From: Synaphobranchus kaupii
Lineage: Eukaryota > Chordata > Actinopteri > Anguilliformes > Synaphobranchidae
DNA length: 64,000 nt
NCBI GenBank assembly: GCA_029718625.1
Contig: CM056397.1
Span: forward strand, 3,310,590-3,374,589
Direction of reading: 5' to 3'
Shown: positions 36,619 to 53,482 of the stretch, piece after piece
How positions within the stretch are numbered: position 1 is the stretch's first letter
Layout of the letters: each line of letters starts with the position of its first letter
The notes under the pieces: model-generated
Seen by the model: only the letters and a program-made list of their open reading frames with translations
Told to the model about the DNA's origin: nothing
The model's database searches: none
Position numbers and translations under genes: made by a program

Positions 36619-37656
36619 AGTCAAATGAAAATACAGACAATGCACCGGGAGGTATATAAATACCCTCCCATCAATTACACAAAGTAAGGTGCGCATGTGT
36701 AGGACTAATATATCTCGTCATAGATACCACATACACAATGTTATCTTCTTTAACAATTACCCATGTTGGATAGATTTCTGGACACCAAGTTACGTTTTAA
36801 ATTGCCTCATGGGACATAAGCAGTAATACATATCTGTTTCATATTTTGTACACATGCAGGCAGGATGTTTGTGGACCAGAAAAAGTTCTATCTTATTCAC
36901 ATCACTGACTCTGTAAACTAGAGTGGTGGAACTTCCTTTTTGACCGGGGGTTGTGTATTCACAGACCATAATTTACATGTGAATTATGGAAATCAATTAG
37001 GCATGATGATAAATGGTACACAGGTATTCTTTAATTTAAGCCATTATTGGTGTTTGTGTAAAGTTTACATCTGGAGTTATAAAGCTTTAAACATAACAAA
37101 ACAGGTGAAAATGGGCAAAATTAAGTACTATTCTTGGCAATCTCCACAGCAAGTCTAACTGTAGTTCCACCAACGTTCTCCAAAGTAATTTGGAATGTAC
37201 AAGAGAGAAAAAGTTTAATTCATCGTTTGTTTACACTTTTTGAATTCATGAACTCTGAAAGAACTGTGACTGTGTATGGCTTGAAGTTACTGTATTTAGA
37301 TAGAGTTGTAATTCTACCAGATGTAATTCTCCCTGTGCAGCGTGATCAGTATTACCAAAATGAGGTTATTATTCATACTCATCCTGGGATTTGCAATAAA
37401 TTCTTAAATGCCCGTGTGCCTGAAGACTTTTGTACACTACCGTGAATATCACAGGAACAGCCAATTTGTTACCAACACCTGCGCTGTAGAGGATTAAGTG
37501 ACAGGACACTGCTGGTGAGTGAGCCATCGATGACCTAAGAGCAGTTGATGTACTGCGATAACTCTCCCTTCAGCAAGTGTCAGGGTCCCCAGGTAATTAA
37601 ACATTTTCCAAAATGGAGGACAGATGGCAAACACTGCGCATCTATTAGTACAATAT
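36619..37656. other. Unassigned segment with open frames
   Basis: Two plus-strand frames (36940-37158 and 37134-37445, the latter starting at TTG) are coding-like in composition but match nothing I recognise. See findings. Confidence 0.25.
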
Positions 37657-39445
37657 TGTAACGTTCCGTTCCCATCCTGTCCGTTTTCCGTGTTTTGCCC
37701 TTTCCCTCCGTGTCATGTTTGTTTCCCATTGTCCGTGGTTTTCCCCTTGCTGCAGACTGGGCGTGTTCCCTCCGTTTGTTTCACTCCTTTTCCCCACTCC
37801 TGTCTCAGCCTATCTCCTTCCTCCATTTCGGCATGCATTCCTCACACTCCGCTCTGTTCAATCACCCACGCTTACATTTGCACGCTTTCTTAATTGTTTC
37901 CAATCTCACTCCCTATTTAACCCTCCTGCTGGCTGCTATCCTGGGCCAGTTCGTTAACGTTGTTTCGTTTGTATCCTGGTCTAGTATTCCCTTGTCTGTT
38001 TATCTTGCTACAGTTTGGTTCTGTCTCGGTGCTTAAACACACACTGCCTACTGTTGTTTGCTAGTCTGTCCTGTTTATATGCGGTCCTACCTGCCGCGCC
38101 TTGCCTGTCTCGTTAACCACTACTCTATTGTTTCTGCCAGTCTGCAGTTGTGCGCTATCCCGATTGTGTTGCGGTACCCCCGCTTCCACCTGACGTTGCG
38201 CCCACAGCGGGGCGTTCTGCTCCTCCATTCTACAGTGGTTCCTGTCTGGCCGTGGCTACCGCCATTGTTACGGTTCCGGTTGCATCTACTGCTGTTGCCC
38301 TGCTGCCTCAACCGGGCCAACCCGAGGTCCGCTGCACTGCCCTGCCCTGCCGTCTTCTGCCGCAACCCCTTCCTCTGCTTCAACTACCTGGTTACCTGTT
38401 ACTAGTACACCCCGGTTTCCCCTTCTCTAAATTTCATGCATTTCCATAACTGGTTGTCTGTGCTTTATGTCCTCCCTCGCTTCAGGAGAGGAGTTTGAAG
38501 CTTATTTATTGGATGCCTAGCGCTCCCCCTATCCGTCCCGTCTGTCCCGTCTGTCCAAATCCGCCAAGTCCAGTTCCGGTTTGGAACATCCAGTGTTCCA
38601 GTCTGGTCCAGTTCCAGTTTGACCCGATCCAGTTCCTGTCCAGTCCAGTTCCGGTTTAGAACAATTCCTGAGAGACCGCACAGTCCAGTTCCGGTCTGGA
38701 ACATTCCAGTGTTCCAGTTTGTCCGGTTCCAGTTTGACCCGATCCAGTTCCTGTCAAGTCCAGTTCCGGTTTGGAACATCCAGTGTCCCGTACCAAGTCC
38801 AGTTCCGGTTTGGAACATCCAGTGTTCCAGTCTGGTCCAGTTCCAGTTTGACCCGATCCAGTTCCTGTCCAGTCCAGTTCCGGTTTGGAACATCCAGTGT
38901 CCCGTACCAAGTCCAGTTCCGGTTTGGAACATCCAGTGTTCCAGTCTGGTCCAGTTCCAGTTTGACCCGATCCAGTTCCTGTCCAGTCCAGTTCTGGTTT
39001 GGAACATCCAGTGTCCCGTGCCAAGTCCAGTTCCGGTTTGGAACAACCCAGTGTTCCAGTTAGTCCAGTTCCAGTTTGACCCGTTCCAGTTCCTGTCTAG
39101 TCCAGTTCCGGTTTGGAACATCCAGTGTCCCGCACCAAGTCCAGTTCCAGTTAGTCCAGTTCCGGTGTGATCCGATCCAGTTCCCCGTCCTGTCCAGTTC
39201 CGGTTTGGAACTCCAGGGTTCCAGTACAAGTCCAGTTCCGGCTTGGAACATTCTGCGTTCCAGTTCAAGTCCAGCTCCGGCTTGGAGCAAAGTGAAGTCC
39301 CGGAGAATCTCCGGACTTAATTGTTTTCTTGTTTGTAATCTATGTACAGCTTGGGACTGCCCCAAGCTATAATAAACTACCCTTTTCTGTCCCTCTGCCT
39401 CCTGGTCGTTGCACTTGGGTCCAGCCCGTATTCAGGTTCATGACA
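37657..39445 (+). mobile_element. Solo LTR (1789 bp), TSD AATAT
   Basis: Starts TGTAACGTTCC and ends GGTTCATGACA. The 5-bp direct repeat AATAT flanks it (37652-37656, 39446-39450). AATAAA lies at 39371-39376, and the tail (CTGCCTCCTGGTCGTTGCAC) has the form of fish Ty3-type LTRs. No internal region remains. The 3' half is mostly the 114-bp array. Confidence 0.82.
38570..39290. repeat. 114-bp higher-order minisatellite inside the LTR
   Basis: Three related subunits of 39, 38 and 37 bp (CCAGTTCCGGTTTGGAACAT twice, then CCAGTTCCAGTTTGACCCGA) form a 114-bp unit. The marker GTCCCG recurs at exactly 114-bp steps (38785, 38899, 39013, 39127). Since 114 is divisible by 3, several frames stay open on both strands; these are not genes. 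Confidence 0.95.
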
Positions 39446-39450
39446 AATAT

Positions 39451-42400
39451 AGTATTAAATTGTATTATATTGTTCATTAAAAGAACAGAAATAAAATAAC
39501 AGAGAAACAATGCTGAGATATGAGGTCACAACTGAATTTGTTAGAAGGTATGCATTGTGCCTTATATGCTTATACATATATGCTCTTGCCAAAATACCTC
39601 TTGGACTGCAGCAATAACACAGGCTAATACAGCCCTGTATTCAGAATGAGCTTAAAGCAGAATTTAAACTCTGTTTAACGGGTCACTGGAGTTTGATTTG
39701 GGGAGAGCACACAATGGATGATTTATTTTGCCAGTAAAAGCCCACTTTTTAAAAGTCAGTTGCAACTCTGCTACTGTAAAACTGTTATCGTAAAGCAAAT
39801 TTTTGAAAACTTTTTTTAATTATTTTTTGTATGGGTTAAATATTGTGATACGATGGGTAGACATACAAACTGTGCCAACTCCTTGCATGCAGTGTAAAAG
39901 CTTGTGTACTGAGGCTTAAATAGATATTGCTGTGGTGCCTTATTTCTGATCAGGCATGGATGATAGTTTGGTTTGGCTTGACCATTTGGCCGTATCTGAG
40001 GGTAGGTCCATTCCACAATTTTATAGGTCCCGGGTTTTCAATTTGCCACAAGACTGGCACAAATCTCCTCACTGGAGCCACTGACTAGCATAGTAAGCCA
40101 AATGAAATGAAACTGTAAAATGAAATATACTGTATATCTCCACAACCTTTGCCACATTAAAAAATGTTGCGTTAGCTTGGACGTGTAAGCATTTTATAAT
40201 CCGAGATATCAATCATCAATTTATTTAAAACCGGCCCTGAATCTAAGATAAACTTTGACCTCCCCGCTGATATGAAAGGTAGTGTCACATTACAGCTCTA
40301 CAGTATTGTGAGGGGCTGCAGGTTTATAGGTTCTGATTATTATAGATAATAAGGCTAATATTTTATCTGCAAAAATGGACTTCATTTAAAAAACTTCTGT
40401 TGAGATGGATTTCAGGGGCTAATAAGCTGCAACAAGTAGATTGTGGGCTTGAATATTGTGAACAGCACTGGTATGCCCTGGTGTACAGAACTTCAATTGA
40501 AAGCTTTAGCACATTATACTATATATTTGCAACTGAATCTATCTATGCATGTAACTAATCTGCTTAAGCTGTCGAGAGAAGATTGTCAGCTGAGCAAATA
40601 ACTGTTGTAAGCACCTGGGACTAGAAATTGACTGAAAGCCAGACACCTCCACTGTATTGGACGAGAACTGGCCACTTTGCTATTTCTATTTGGTTCTGCT
40701 TCTTCAATGTAATATAAACAGCCATTTAGAAGACTTTAGAAGGCATGGGCCATGGCAGTCATTTACCGTCGCTTTGCGAATCTATGTTCTGAATTTGTTG
40801 CCTACTTTTTTATTGTCAGTCTGTTACCAAATCATCAAAATGAGCATACTTGTCAGACAAATGTGGTTGGCATTCAGTTAGGTAACGTGTGGATTTACTG
40901 TTCTTCTGGTGAAAATTAGTATTATGTAGTACTGTATTTTATCTTACGTAGAATAACTGCTGTAGTTAGATCCAGATTCCAGCAGGCATTGATCACATAG
41001 TGGTTAGCTGGTTGTTATGCCGCCACACACTCACTGACTGTTAACCTGGCCTGGCTCGCAAGATGGCCGCTCAGTTGGCAAAAACCTTACACCAAAAGCA
41101 CAACACAGAACAATGGTGACTTGTTATTCCACAGAAACAGACTGAGCACAATGTTACTGGACAGAATAGCAAACCCACATGAACAAAAACAGTGAAAATC
41201 AAGCTAAATTCCAAAATATATGCTTTGTCTGATGAAAGGTTTTAAACACCAAAACAAAATGGGTCAAAAAATCTTTAAAAAAAAAAAAAAGACAAATGTA
41301 ACAGGAAAAACGGGCTTTCGTTTTATTTGGCATAATTTTTGAGGGCCTTGATGTGGCATTGTAATTAAATAACTGCACTTATAGCGAAAACACCAAAGGT
41401 TTGTAGGATTTGCCACTAACATACAGTACATGAATATTCTACTGATTCCCTTCGCTCTAAGTCAGAAGCTATTTACATCTAATCTTATATCAGTTAAGGT
41501 GCCTCTAATTGAGAAAATTCACACATATTATGACAACCATTGCTTAAATCACCTCAAGTATAATAAAAAAGAACACTGATTTGCTGCTCCTGTAGTGTGA
41601 ATGCTATATTTATAAAGCTTTACTTTCTAGGCATGTTGTAGTGTGTTCAGTTCAGTTAGGCACCAATTGGTAAATGGCATCTGTTTTAGATACCTGCTGT
41701 CCTATTCATTCTAACCTTGCATTATGCCTCAATATAATATGCCTTATAATGGCAACACAACGCATTGTCCATACTGGCATTATATGATATAACTCTATAT
41801 TAACTTTAAGGATAACTGCATACTATTGTTTGAACATTTATGAATACTTGCTATATATTTCCTTCTACATTTACTAATGTTGCATTATTCATACAAAACT
41901 GTTTTATTATAAAATGCAATTTTCCCAGATAGCATTTTGTGAGGGCAGCAAGTGCTATTTGAATGAAGGGTGTTCCGGAATTCCAAAAATACAAAATGCA
42001 GGCCAACTGTATCCACATTAAACATGCATTTATGTCCTCCATACTCCAAGAAGGAGTCTTAAAAGTTATGTTTTATCAACTGTTTACGATAAGTTGAAAA
42101 CTCATCTTCATGTTGTATTAAAAACATGTTGGATAAGTCTTGTTGCTTAAAAGTTGTGTAGTATAGGCTACTTAAGTAAATGTAGGATAGGCTACTGAGA
42201 TCCCAGACATTTCTGGGAAACGTTTTAATTGCATGTAGGCTACTTTCAGTGAATTTTCCCCCACCATTGTCATGTATTATCAGTACTGATGCTTTTCGAA
42301 TGAAAATAAACTATTCATCGCAGTTCATTGAGCTATCGTGGACAGAACTACGCCTATGTTAATCGAAATAGAATAAAAACAGAAATCTTTGGATCCGTAT

Positions 42401-42800
42401 TAATGTGGACATGTGCATATTCAACCTCGTATAGCCAACATAAAAGTTATGTTATTTACAGAGGCTACCTGATTACGTAAAGGTCTATGGGAAAATGAGA
42501 GCTAACTAAATTCATTGTTTAATCAGTGTAAGATCGGAGTGAGCGAATGAATCGTTTGCCATTGCCATGACAGTAACAATCGTTTCAATCATTCCATTGG
42601 TAGCCTATGCATTTGCAATTGTAGTATATATATATATATTTTTTTTTTTTAACCATATTTGCTATTTAGCCTAGACTACTCAAGAACGGAAATATATTTG
42701 GAAGCATACACACCCTCATTGAAACCATTACAACCACATCATCCAAATAATGAACACTGTTAAGTCTTCGGACACCATCAGGTTGTTAATAACATGGAAC
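39451..42800. other. Intergenic/5' region, nothing recognised
   Basis: AT-rich sequence without exon, transposon terminus or tandem array that I can support. Confidence 0.4.
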
Positions 42801-42815
42801 GTAAAGTGTTCTTAC

Positions 42816-43190
42816 CCAACACCGACTTCCAGTTTCTCCTTCTGCACACTATTTTCGATTGTGTGCGTTTTGATCCGCCTCTGGTAGATTAGCCTATCAA
42901 ACGCGATAGGTTGCCATGTGTCCCCATAAGTAGCTTACAGTATCTCTTTTGAACTTTGGTCTTCGATCTACAATGTTCTGTTGTCGCTGGTCGTATATTG
43001 TATTTTCCTTGTAATAAATGTTGTCGCTTGTTGTTTCCTCTGAAGAGTAAGTACTTTTTAATGAATTTACCGTAACGGTTGCCTGAGATGTCTGGAACTA
43101 ATAGATCATTCTCGAGCGAGACAGTCAGTCGGCTACTGAGCAACAGGTGACTGTAGGTATCTTCACCTGCGACTTTAAGGGGAGGAGCAC
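42816..43190 (-). promoter_or_regulatory. Candidate eps8l2 promoter and noncoding first exon
   Basis: On the minus strand a segment ending CGGTGTTGG is followed by a good donor (gtaagaac, 42815-42808). Upstream lies a compact region with two CACCTG-type E-boxes (around 43144-43170) and a short CCCCTTAAAG motif, and no recognised repeat. eps8l2 exon 1 needs an upstream noncoding exon, and this is the best unspecific candidate I see, about 13 kb away. There is no coding evidence; the link to eps8l2 is inference from strand and position. Confidence 0.3.
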
Positions 43191-43239
43191 AGGGGGCTCC
43201 AAGAGGGCATGAATAACAATTATCTAAGTGATACATTGA

Positions 43240-44829
43240 ATTAGTTTATCATTTATGGCTTTGCTCAAGTATTAACTTCAAATAATGTTAATAGGTTAAA
43301 AAACATATGCAGTTGGCCACCTGGCATTTATCAGTCTCATCCCTGAATGAAAATGGAAGTGATACTTGTCACCATTTAGTTACATTTGTATTCACCTGAC
43401 CACTCATCAATGAGTCAATCACTTTATTGAGTGCAATGATCAAAAGTGAGTAGAGAAGGAAAAAAGAAGTTTCGCCATTTCACACTCTGCAATAGCTACA
43501 GTAAGTGTTCCCCATCAGCCAAATATTGACTGGACATCAGCATTGTGATCAGACTCATTTAAAGTTCACAGCTGCATGATGCATGTGAAATGGGAAAAAT
43601 GTCATGGACCCTGTCTCTTTGATGCTGACAAATCCTCTGTGAAAACACCATATAATTTATTAAATCCAACTCATTAATTAATTTATTAGTTCTACTTTAA
43701 AAACTTTTTCGATTGCAGTGTCCAGTGTGTAATCACCTGGTGTCTCATCTGTTCTGTTCTGTCACTGAAAGACCTCTGTTCCCAAAGGTATGTGTTTGAA
43801 AAGAGGTGAAAAAGAGGTTGAGGGAGGAGAGCAGCAGTGCGGATCACTGCTCAGGGCCCAATGTCACAGGGTGGTAGGAATGTAATCAAAGGCTCAGTTC
43901 TTGTCGCGGCCAGTGTTCTGCTTGATTAAAGTCCTTGGGCTCTGTTTTCCTGCACAAAACATGTGGCAAACGTCAGAATTACCAAAATGGATTTCAAACT
44001 AACATGTTCCAGAAAATCCCGCAATGCTAGATGTGGGCGGAGGAGAAGCGTTAGGATGTGTCGTAGGGGGGTCAGGGTCCCCATCATTTTTAAACTGTTC
44101 TGTCTACCCGACGAAGGAGTGATGAGGGGCCTAACTGACAGAACTAGTGTGCTACTCAGTTGCTCTGTATACTGTTCAACTTCCAGCTTTCTGATTCCCA
44201 TTTTGCTATCCTTGCATTGGACATGTACGTTGAAGGTCGGGTCAGGAATTTTTCCTCCCCCTGGCAGTCTAACTCCAATCTACAAGTAAAAACAGACATT
44301 CCAGAAACCACTAACTTCGTCCCACTAACACTTGCATTAGCCCTGACACTGCCGTGCATGTCCTTGGTATTGGTATTTCAGAATGTACACACAAAGATAA
44401 TGTGTTAGTGACAGGAACCATGGAAACCCACTGTGACCTCCCGACCCAAGCTGATCATTAACCCCAGCTGTCATTGGAAACAGATGGGCTGTGTGAGCAG
44501 GGAATTCTGGGAGGCAGAGAGAGAGAGAGAGAGAGAGTCATAAAATGGTGCATAACAGTAACACACCTGTGTATAGCTATAACATAGAGAAAAGGTCATC
44601 ATTGGGAAATGGAGTCTTTTCGTGGTTCAGCACAACACTGTCTTGTGTGCTACTGAATATAAAAAAAATGGAACTGTTCTTCAGTGAAGCAGTATCATAT
44701 TGTATAAGACTATTAGCCTTATGCAAAAATCGCCATTCACAAAGGCCTATTATGCCCTTAATACTGCTGTGACATTCTTCTCAACACAATGAGCCCCATT
44801 GCATTAAGTGTGGTTGTGAATTTGGTTAA
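43240..44829. other. Region without recognised genes
   Basis: Open frames on both strands near 43926-44408 overlap each other and match no family. A (GA)n lies at 44516-44537. Confidence 0.35.
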
Positions 44830-46111
44830 TTACATTACATTATAGTCATTTGGCAGACGCTCTTATCCAAAGCGACGTACATTAGTGCATTTTCAAACTA
44901 GAAACAAGTGCGTCAAAACGACCCTAAAAGGTAAATACGATTTCAAGTACCAGGCGTAGTCAGTATGATTTTATTTTATTTTTATTAATTTTTTTTTTGG
45001 GGCGGGGGGGTAACCACACGATATCGATGATTGGCGTGTACAACAGTAGCCAATAAGTAACCTTACAAGTATTAAACTAGCAGCTTGAACCACTTAAACA
45101 AGGATTCATAAAACACAATCAAGGGAGGTCACAAGGAGGTAGGGAGGGGTGGAGAGAGGTGCAGAAGAGGTGAGTCTTCAATCTGCGCTTGAAGGTGGTC
45201 AGACTTTCTGTTGTTCTGACCTCCACAGGGAGCTCATTCCACCACCGTGGGGCCAGGACAGACAGACGTCGAGAGAGGTCTGATGCGTCTCTGGATTTCC
45301 TCCACATCCTCTCTGCTGCGCGAAGACCGGCCCTGGAGGTGTGCAGGGCATCGGACATCCACGGGCAGGGAGGAGATGGGCGTGTGGGCCTAGAGACAAG
45401 AGGGCAGAGAGAGTTACAGTAAGTGATGGGGAGAGAGCTGTGAGCAGGGTGTCGGATGCAGAGTCGATGGGGAGTTGAGAGAAGGGTTTGAGAGGGGGGA
45501 GGGAAGCAGTGACACAGGGAGCAAGAGAGGAGGGTGAGAGGGAGCAGAGGTTACGGCGGACATAGACAGTGGGGGTGGGGGGAGAGGGGGGCAGTGTGGA
45601 ACAAGATGAAGAGAGAAAGAAATTAAATGGTGATCAGAGGTATGGAGAGGGGTAACAGTGAGATCAGAGCAGTGGCTGTTCCTCTGGAAGACCAGGTCTA
45701 GGAGGTTGCCAGCCTTGTGGGTGGGGGGGAGGGTTGGAGGGTGAGGTCAAAGGAGCGGAGAAGTGGTAGGAAGGCTGCAGACTGGGAGGCATCTAGATGG
45801 ATGTTGAAGTCTCCCAGGAGGATCAGCGGGGTGCCGTCCTCTGGGAAGGAGCTGAGCAGGGTGTCGAGCTCATCGAGGAAGCACCCCAGGGGACCTGGAG
45901 GGCAATAAACAACTATAATGTACAGGTTAATAGGGTGGTTGATTAACACAGAGTGGTATTCAAAACTAGTAATAGATATATCAGAGAGGGGGAGAACAGA
46001 GAATGACCATGAGGGGGAGAGTAGCAAACCAGTACCACCTCCGCGACCAGACGGCCGGGGGGTGTGAGAGAAGGAGGAGGAGGAGAGGGCAGCAGGAGTT
46101 GCCGCGTTGTC

Positions 46112-46352
46112 ATTACATTACATTACATTACAGGCATTTAGCAGACACTCTTATCCAGAGCGACTTACACAACTGTTTAGCATTTTTTTTAATTTTACAT
46201 ATATATTATCCAATTATACAGCTGGATATATACTGAAGTAATTCAGGTTAAGTACCTTGCTCAAGGGTACAACGGCAGTGTCCTACCAGGGAATCGAACC
46301 TGCAACCTTTCAGTTACAAGGCCAGTTCCTTAACCATTATACTACACTGCCG
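46112..46352 (-). mobile_element. tRNA-derived SINE with L2-like tail
   Basis: The minus strand starts GGCAGTGTAGTATAATGG (A box TAGTATAATGG) and has the B box GGTTCGATTCC (around 46292-46302), both pol III promoter elements. The 3' tail (CTCTGGATAAGAGTGTCTGC and ATGTA/TAATG repeats) resembles the LINE tails of this window, suggesting mobilisation by that LINE. Flanks GCCG(CG)TTGTC and GCCGTTGTC form an imperfect target duplication. It interrupts the LINE endonuclease frame. Confidence 0.9.
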
Positions 46353-46614
46353 CCGTTGTCCGGTGTAATCCAGGTTTCAGTGGGGGCGAGAAACTGGAGG
46401 GACAGGAAGGAGGCATAGCCGGAGATGAAGTCTGCTTTCCGTGTGGCAGAGTGGCAGTTCCAGAGCCCTGCGACGGTGAAGTTCTCGCAGGGAGTCAGCG
46501 AGGGGTAGCGGAGGTTGGACGGGTTGCGTTGCCATGGAGGGCCCCGTCGTTGGAAGCGGGTTCTGAAAGGAAGAGAGCAGACAGGGATAGGGAGAACACA
46601 CATAAACTGGGAGG

Positions 46615-46646
46615 GAGCGACACTAGTGTCGACACTAGTGTCGCTC
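46615..46646. repeat. Perfect 32-bp palindrome
   Basis: GAGCGACACTAGTGTC followed by its exact inverse complement. The centre CGACACTAGTGT occurs twice in tandem. Confidence 0.95.
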
Positions 46647-47283
46647 TTCCAGATGTCTTTTGAAATGCGCACAGCTGATTGCAATTGGCTAACAGCTGTG
46701 TGAAACACTTCGCAAGCACGGATAAATAATTACTACCACTTAAAAGCACAATAACACGAAACTAACAGCCTGGCCAATCTAACAATCTAACAAACAGCCA
46801 ATCGCGGAACAAACACAAATTAGCAATGCAATTGATACGAGCAACGTTCAACAAGGTCTAATTAAAATCACGCAAACTGTGGCTAGTACGCTTAAAAACG
46901 ACACTACCTTTCGCGGGACAGTTAAAACTGCTCTTGTTACACAGGAGGGAAGATGCACTCAGTTAATGTATGAATTGTGTTTTTTATGAAGAAAATAATA
47001 AAATACAACAAAAATAAACTTATTGCCATTTATTACTGTGTTACAGAAATATTTTTAGAACTATAGAATATAGTCAATACATTTTTGACAGTCATGAACC
47101 CATAACTGGCATTTAGCTGGAAAGGTCAAGTATGTTATCACCAGTTGCACGTCAGACTCATATGTGTGTCTTTCTTTTCTAAACTACTATTCTGCCATTT
47201 ATCATAAAGTACCCAAAGAGATTTTGCAGTGCAACATGCACACATTAAGTCAGCCATGATACATGTATTTGTGTGTATATATA

Positions 47284-47591
47284 CAGTGTCCTCCATAGCG
47301 TTTGGGACAAAGACATATATTTCTTGATTCGGCTCTGTACTCCACAATTTTAAATTTGTAATCAAGCAATTCACAAGTGGATAAATTGCAGTTTCTCAGC
47401 TTTTATTAAAGGGTATTTCTATACATTTTGGTTTCACCATGTAGAAATTACTGCATTTGTTATAGATACTTTGGATCTTGAGCTGTTCCTTTTGGCCTGC
47501 ACACACTTTGCTCTTGCCATCACTCTGATACAAGTGAAAATCAAAGAAAAAAAATATACCATTCTTGTCCCAAACATTATGGAGGGCACTA
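47284..47591. mobile_element. Tc1/mariner-type MITE, second family
   Basis: CAGTGTCCTCCATAGCGTTT at the left and the inverse of TAGTGCCCTCCATAATGTTT at the right; TA-rich flanks. 308 bp, non-coding. Confidence 0.75.
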
Positions 47592-52128
<4,537 letters not shown>

Positions 52129-52226
52129 GATGTGCTACAACATAAAACATTTTACTACTAAAATATATGATTGGAATAGCTTTAAAAATCTATTTCTTTA
52201 ACCTTTTAACTAACAAATATTATAAT

Positions 52227-52270
<44 letters not shown>

Positions 52271-53247
52271 TCCTTTCCAAAAAATTAGAATATCATGGAA
52301 AAGTTGTTTTTTTCCATAATTCCATTCAAAAAGTTAAACTTTCATAGATTATAGATTCATTACACACAAAGTGAAATATTTCTAGCCTTTATTTGTTTAA
52401 TTTTTCATAATTTTGGCTTACAGCTCCAGAAAACCCCCAAAACAGTATTTCAAGAAATTAGAATAGTGTGTCGAAAATCAGCATTTACTGTACTTCAGTT
52501 ATTTCAGAGAATGAGTGGAGTGGCTTGACTCGAGGAATCCGACAGTTGTAGCCCATGTCCCGGATACGTCTGTACGTGGTGGTTTTTGAAGCACTGACTC
52601 CAGCCTCAGTCCACTCCCTCTGCATCTCCGCCAAATTTTGTAATCGTCTTTGCTTGACAATCCGCTGAAGCCTACGGTCATCTCTTTTGCTTGTGCACCT
52701 TCTCCTGCCACATTTTTCCCTTCCACTAAACTTTCTATTGATATGCTTGGACACTGCACTCTGTGAACAGCCAGCCTCCTTAGCGATGACCTTTTGTGGC
52801 TTACCCATATTCTGGAGGGTGTCAATGATGGTCTTCTGGCCAATTGTCAAGTCTGCAGTCTTCCCCATACTGAACCAAACTGAGATAAACTTTGCAGGTG
52901 TTTTGAGTAAATTAGATGATAGTGTGACACTCAGTCTAAAACATTCATTCTCTGAAATAACTGAAGTAAATGCTGATTTTCGACACACTATTCTAATTTC
53001 TTGAAATACTGTTTTGGGGGTTTTCTGGAGCTGTAAGCCAAAATTATGAAAAATGAAACAAATAAAGGCTAGAAATATTTCACTTTGTGTGTAATGAATC
53101 TATAATCTATGAAAGTTTCACTTTTTGAATGGAATTATGGAAAAAAACAACTTTTCCATGATATTCTAATTTTTTGGAAAGGATCTGTATATTAAAGCTA
53201 TTCCAATCAGATATTTTAGTAGTAAAATGTTGTATGTTGTAGTTTCA
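52129..53247. repeat. Older palindrome containing a Tc1 element
   Basis: Arms 52129-52182 and 53193-53247 are inverse (CTACAACATAAAACATTTTA / TAAAATGTTGTATGTTGTAG; GATTGGAATAGCTTT / AAAGCTATTCCAATC). The Tc1 element and a (TA)n run sit in the loop. Confidence 0.8.
52267..53187 (-). mobile_element. Tc1-like element, internally deleted
   Basis: Begins CAGATCCTTTCCAAAAAATT and ends with the inverse, flanked by TA. Inverted arms are about 240 bp. The minus-strand frame keeps the N-terminal helix-turn-helix half of the transposase: MGKTADLTIGQKTIIDTLQN, then KEAGCSQSAVSKHINRKF and SASKTTTYRRIRDMGYNCRI. The catalytic domain is absent, so this copy depends on another element for movement. Confidence 0.92.
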
Positions 53248-53482
53248 CATGCGTGCACACTTTATGTGGACTGCTTTATGTGGATTGCTGCACACTGGAT
53301 TTATTTTCTCAAAACACAATCTTTTACAACTTTTTTGACTGTGTCAGTGTGCCTTGTTTATATTTCACTCTGATATCATAGGACACATGACATGATGGGA
53401 GACATCTCATCTTGAAACAGTTGCCATTCCATCGCTGACATGAAATGTGAAATTCCCACACTTCCTGAACAGGATTAATGTA

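Larger units (their letters stand above)
44830..46930 (-). mobile_element. L2-type LINE with deleted RT domain
   Basis: From 5' to 3' on the minus strand: an endonuclease start (GLWNCHSATRKADFISGYAS, TETWITPDN), the SINE insertion, then GRGGGTGLLLSPSWSFSVLP, YCPPGPLGCFLDELDTLL and LILLGDFNIHLD (the endonuclease catalytic block), a frameshift in a G run near 45721-45729, HKAGNLLDLVFQRN, then SRAGLRAAERMWRKSRDASD joined directly to PRWWNELPVEVRTTESLTTF and KRRLKTHLF. The whole reverse transcriptase is missing between these last two blocks. The 3' end is GGCAGACGCTCTTATCC with ATTAC repeats at 44830-44850. The 5' limit is uncertain. Confidence 0.8.

Noticed and set aside
38465..39268. A 267-codon minus-strand frame rich in TGTGLDWN-like repeats
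   Set aside because: It is the 114-bp array, whose period is divisible by 3, so several frames are open by construction.
46290..46352. A tRNA gene
   Set aside because: A and B boxes belong to a SINE head; no cloverleaf with paired acceptor stem is evident.
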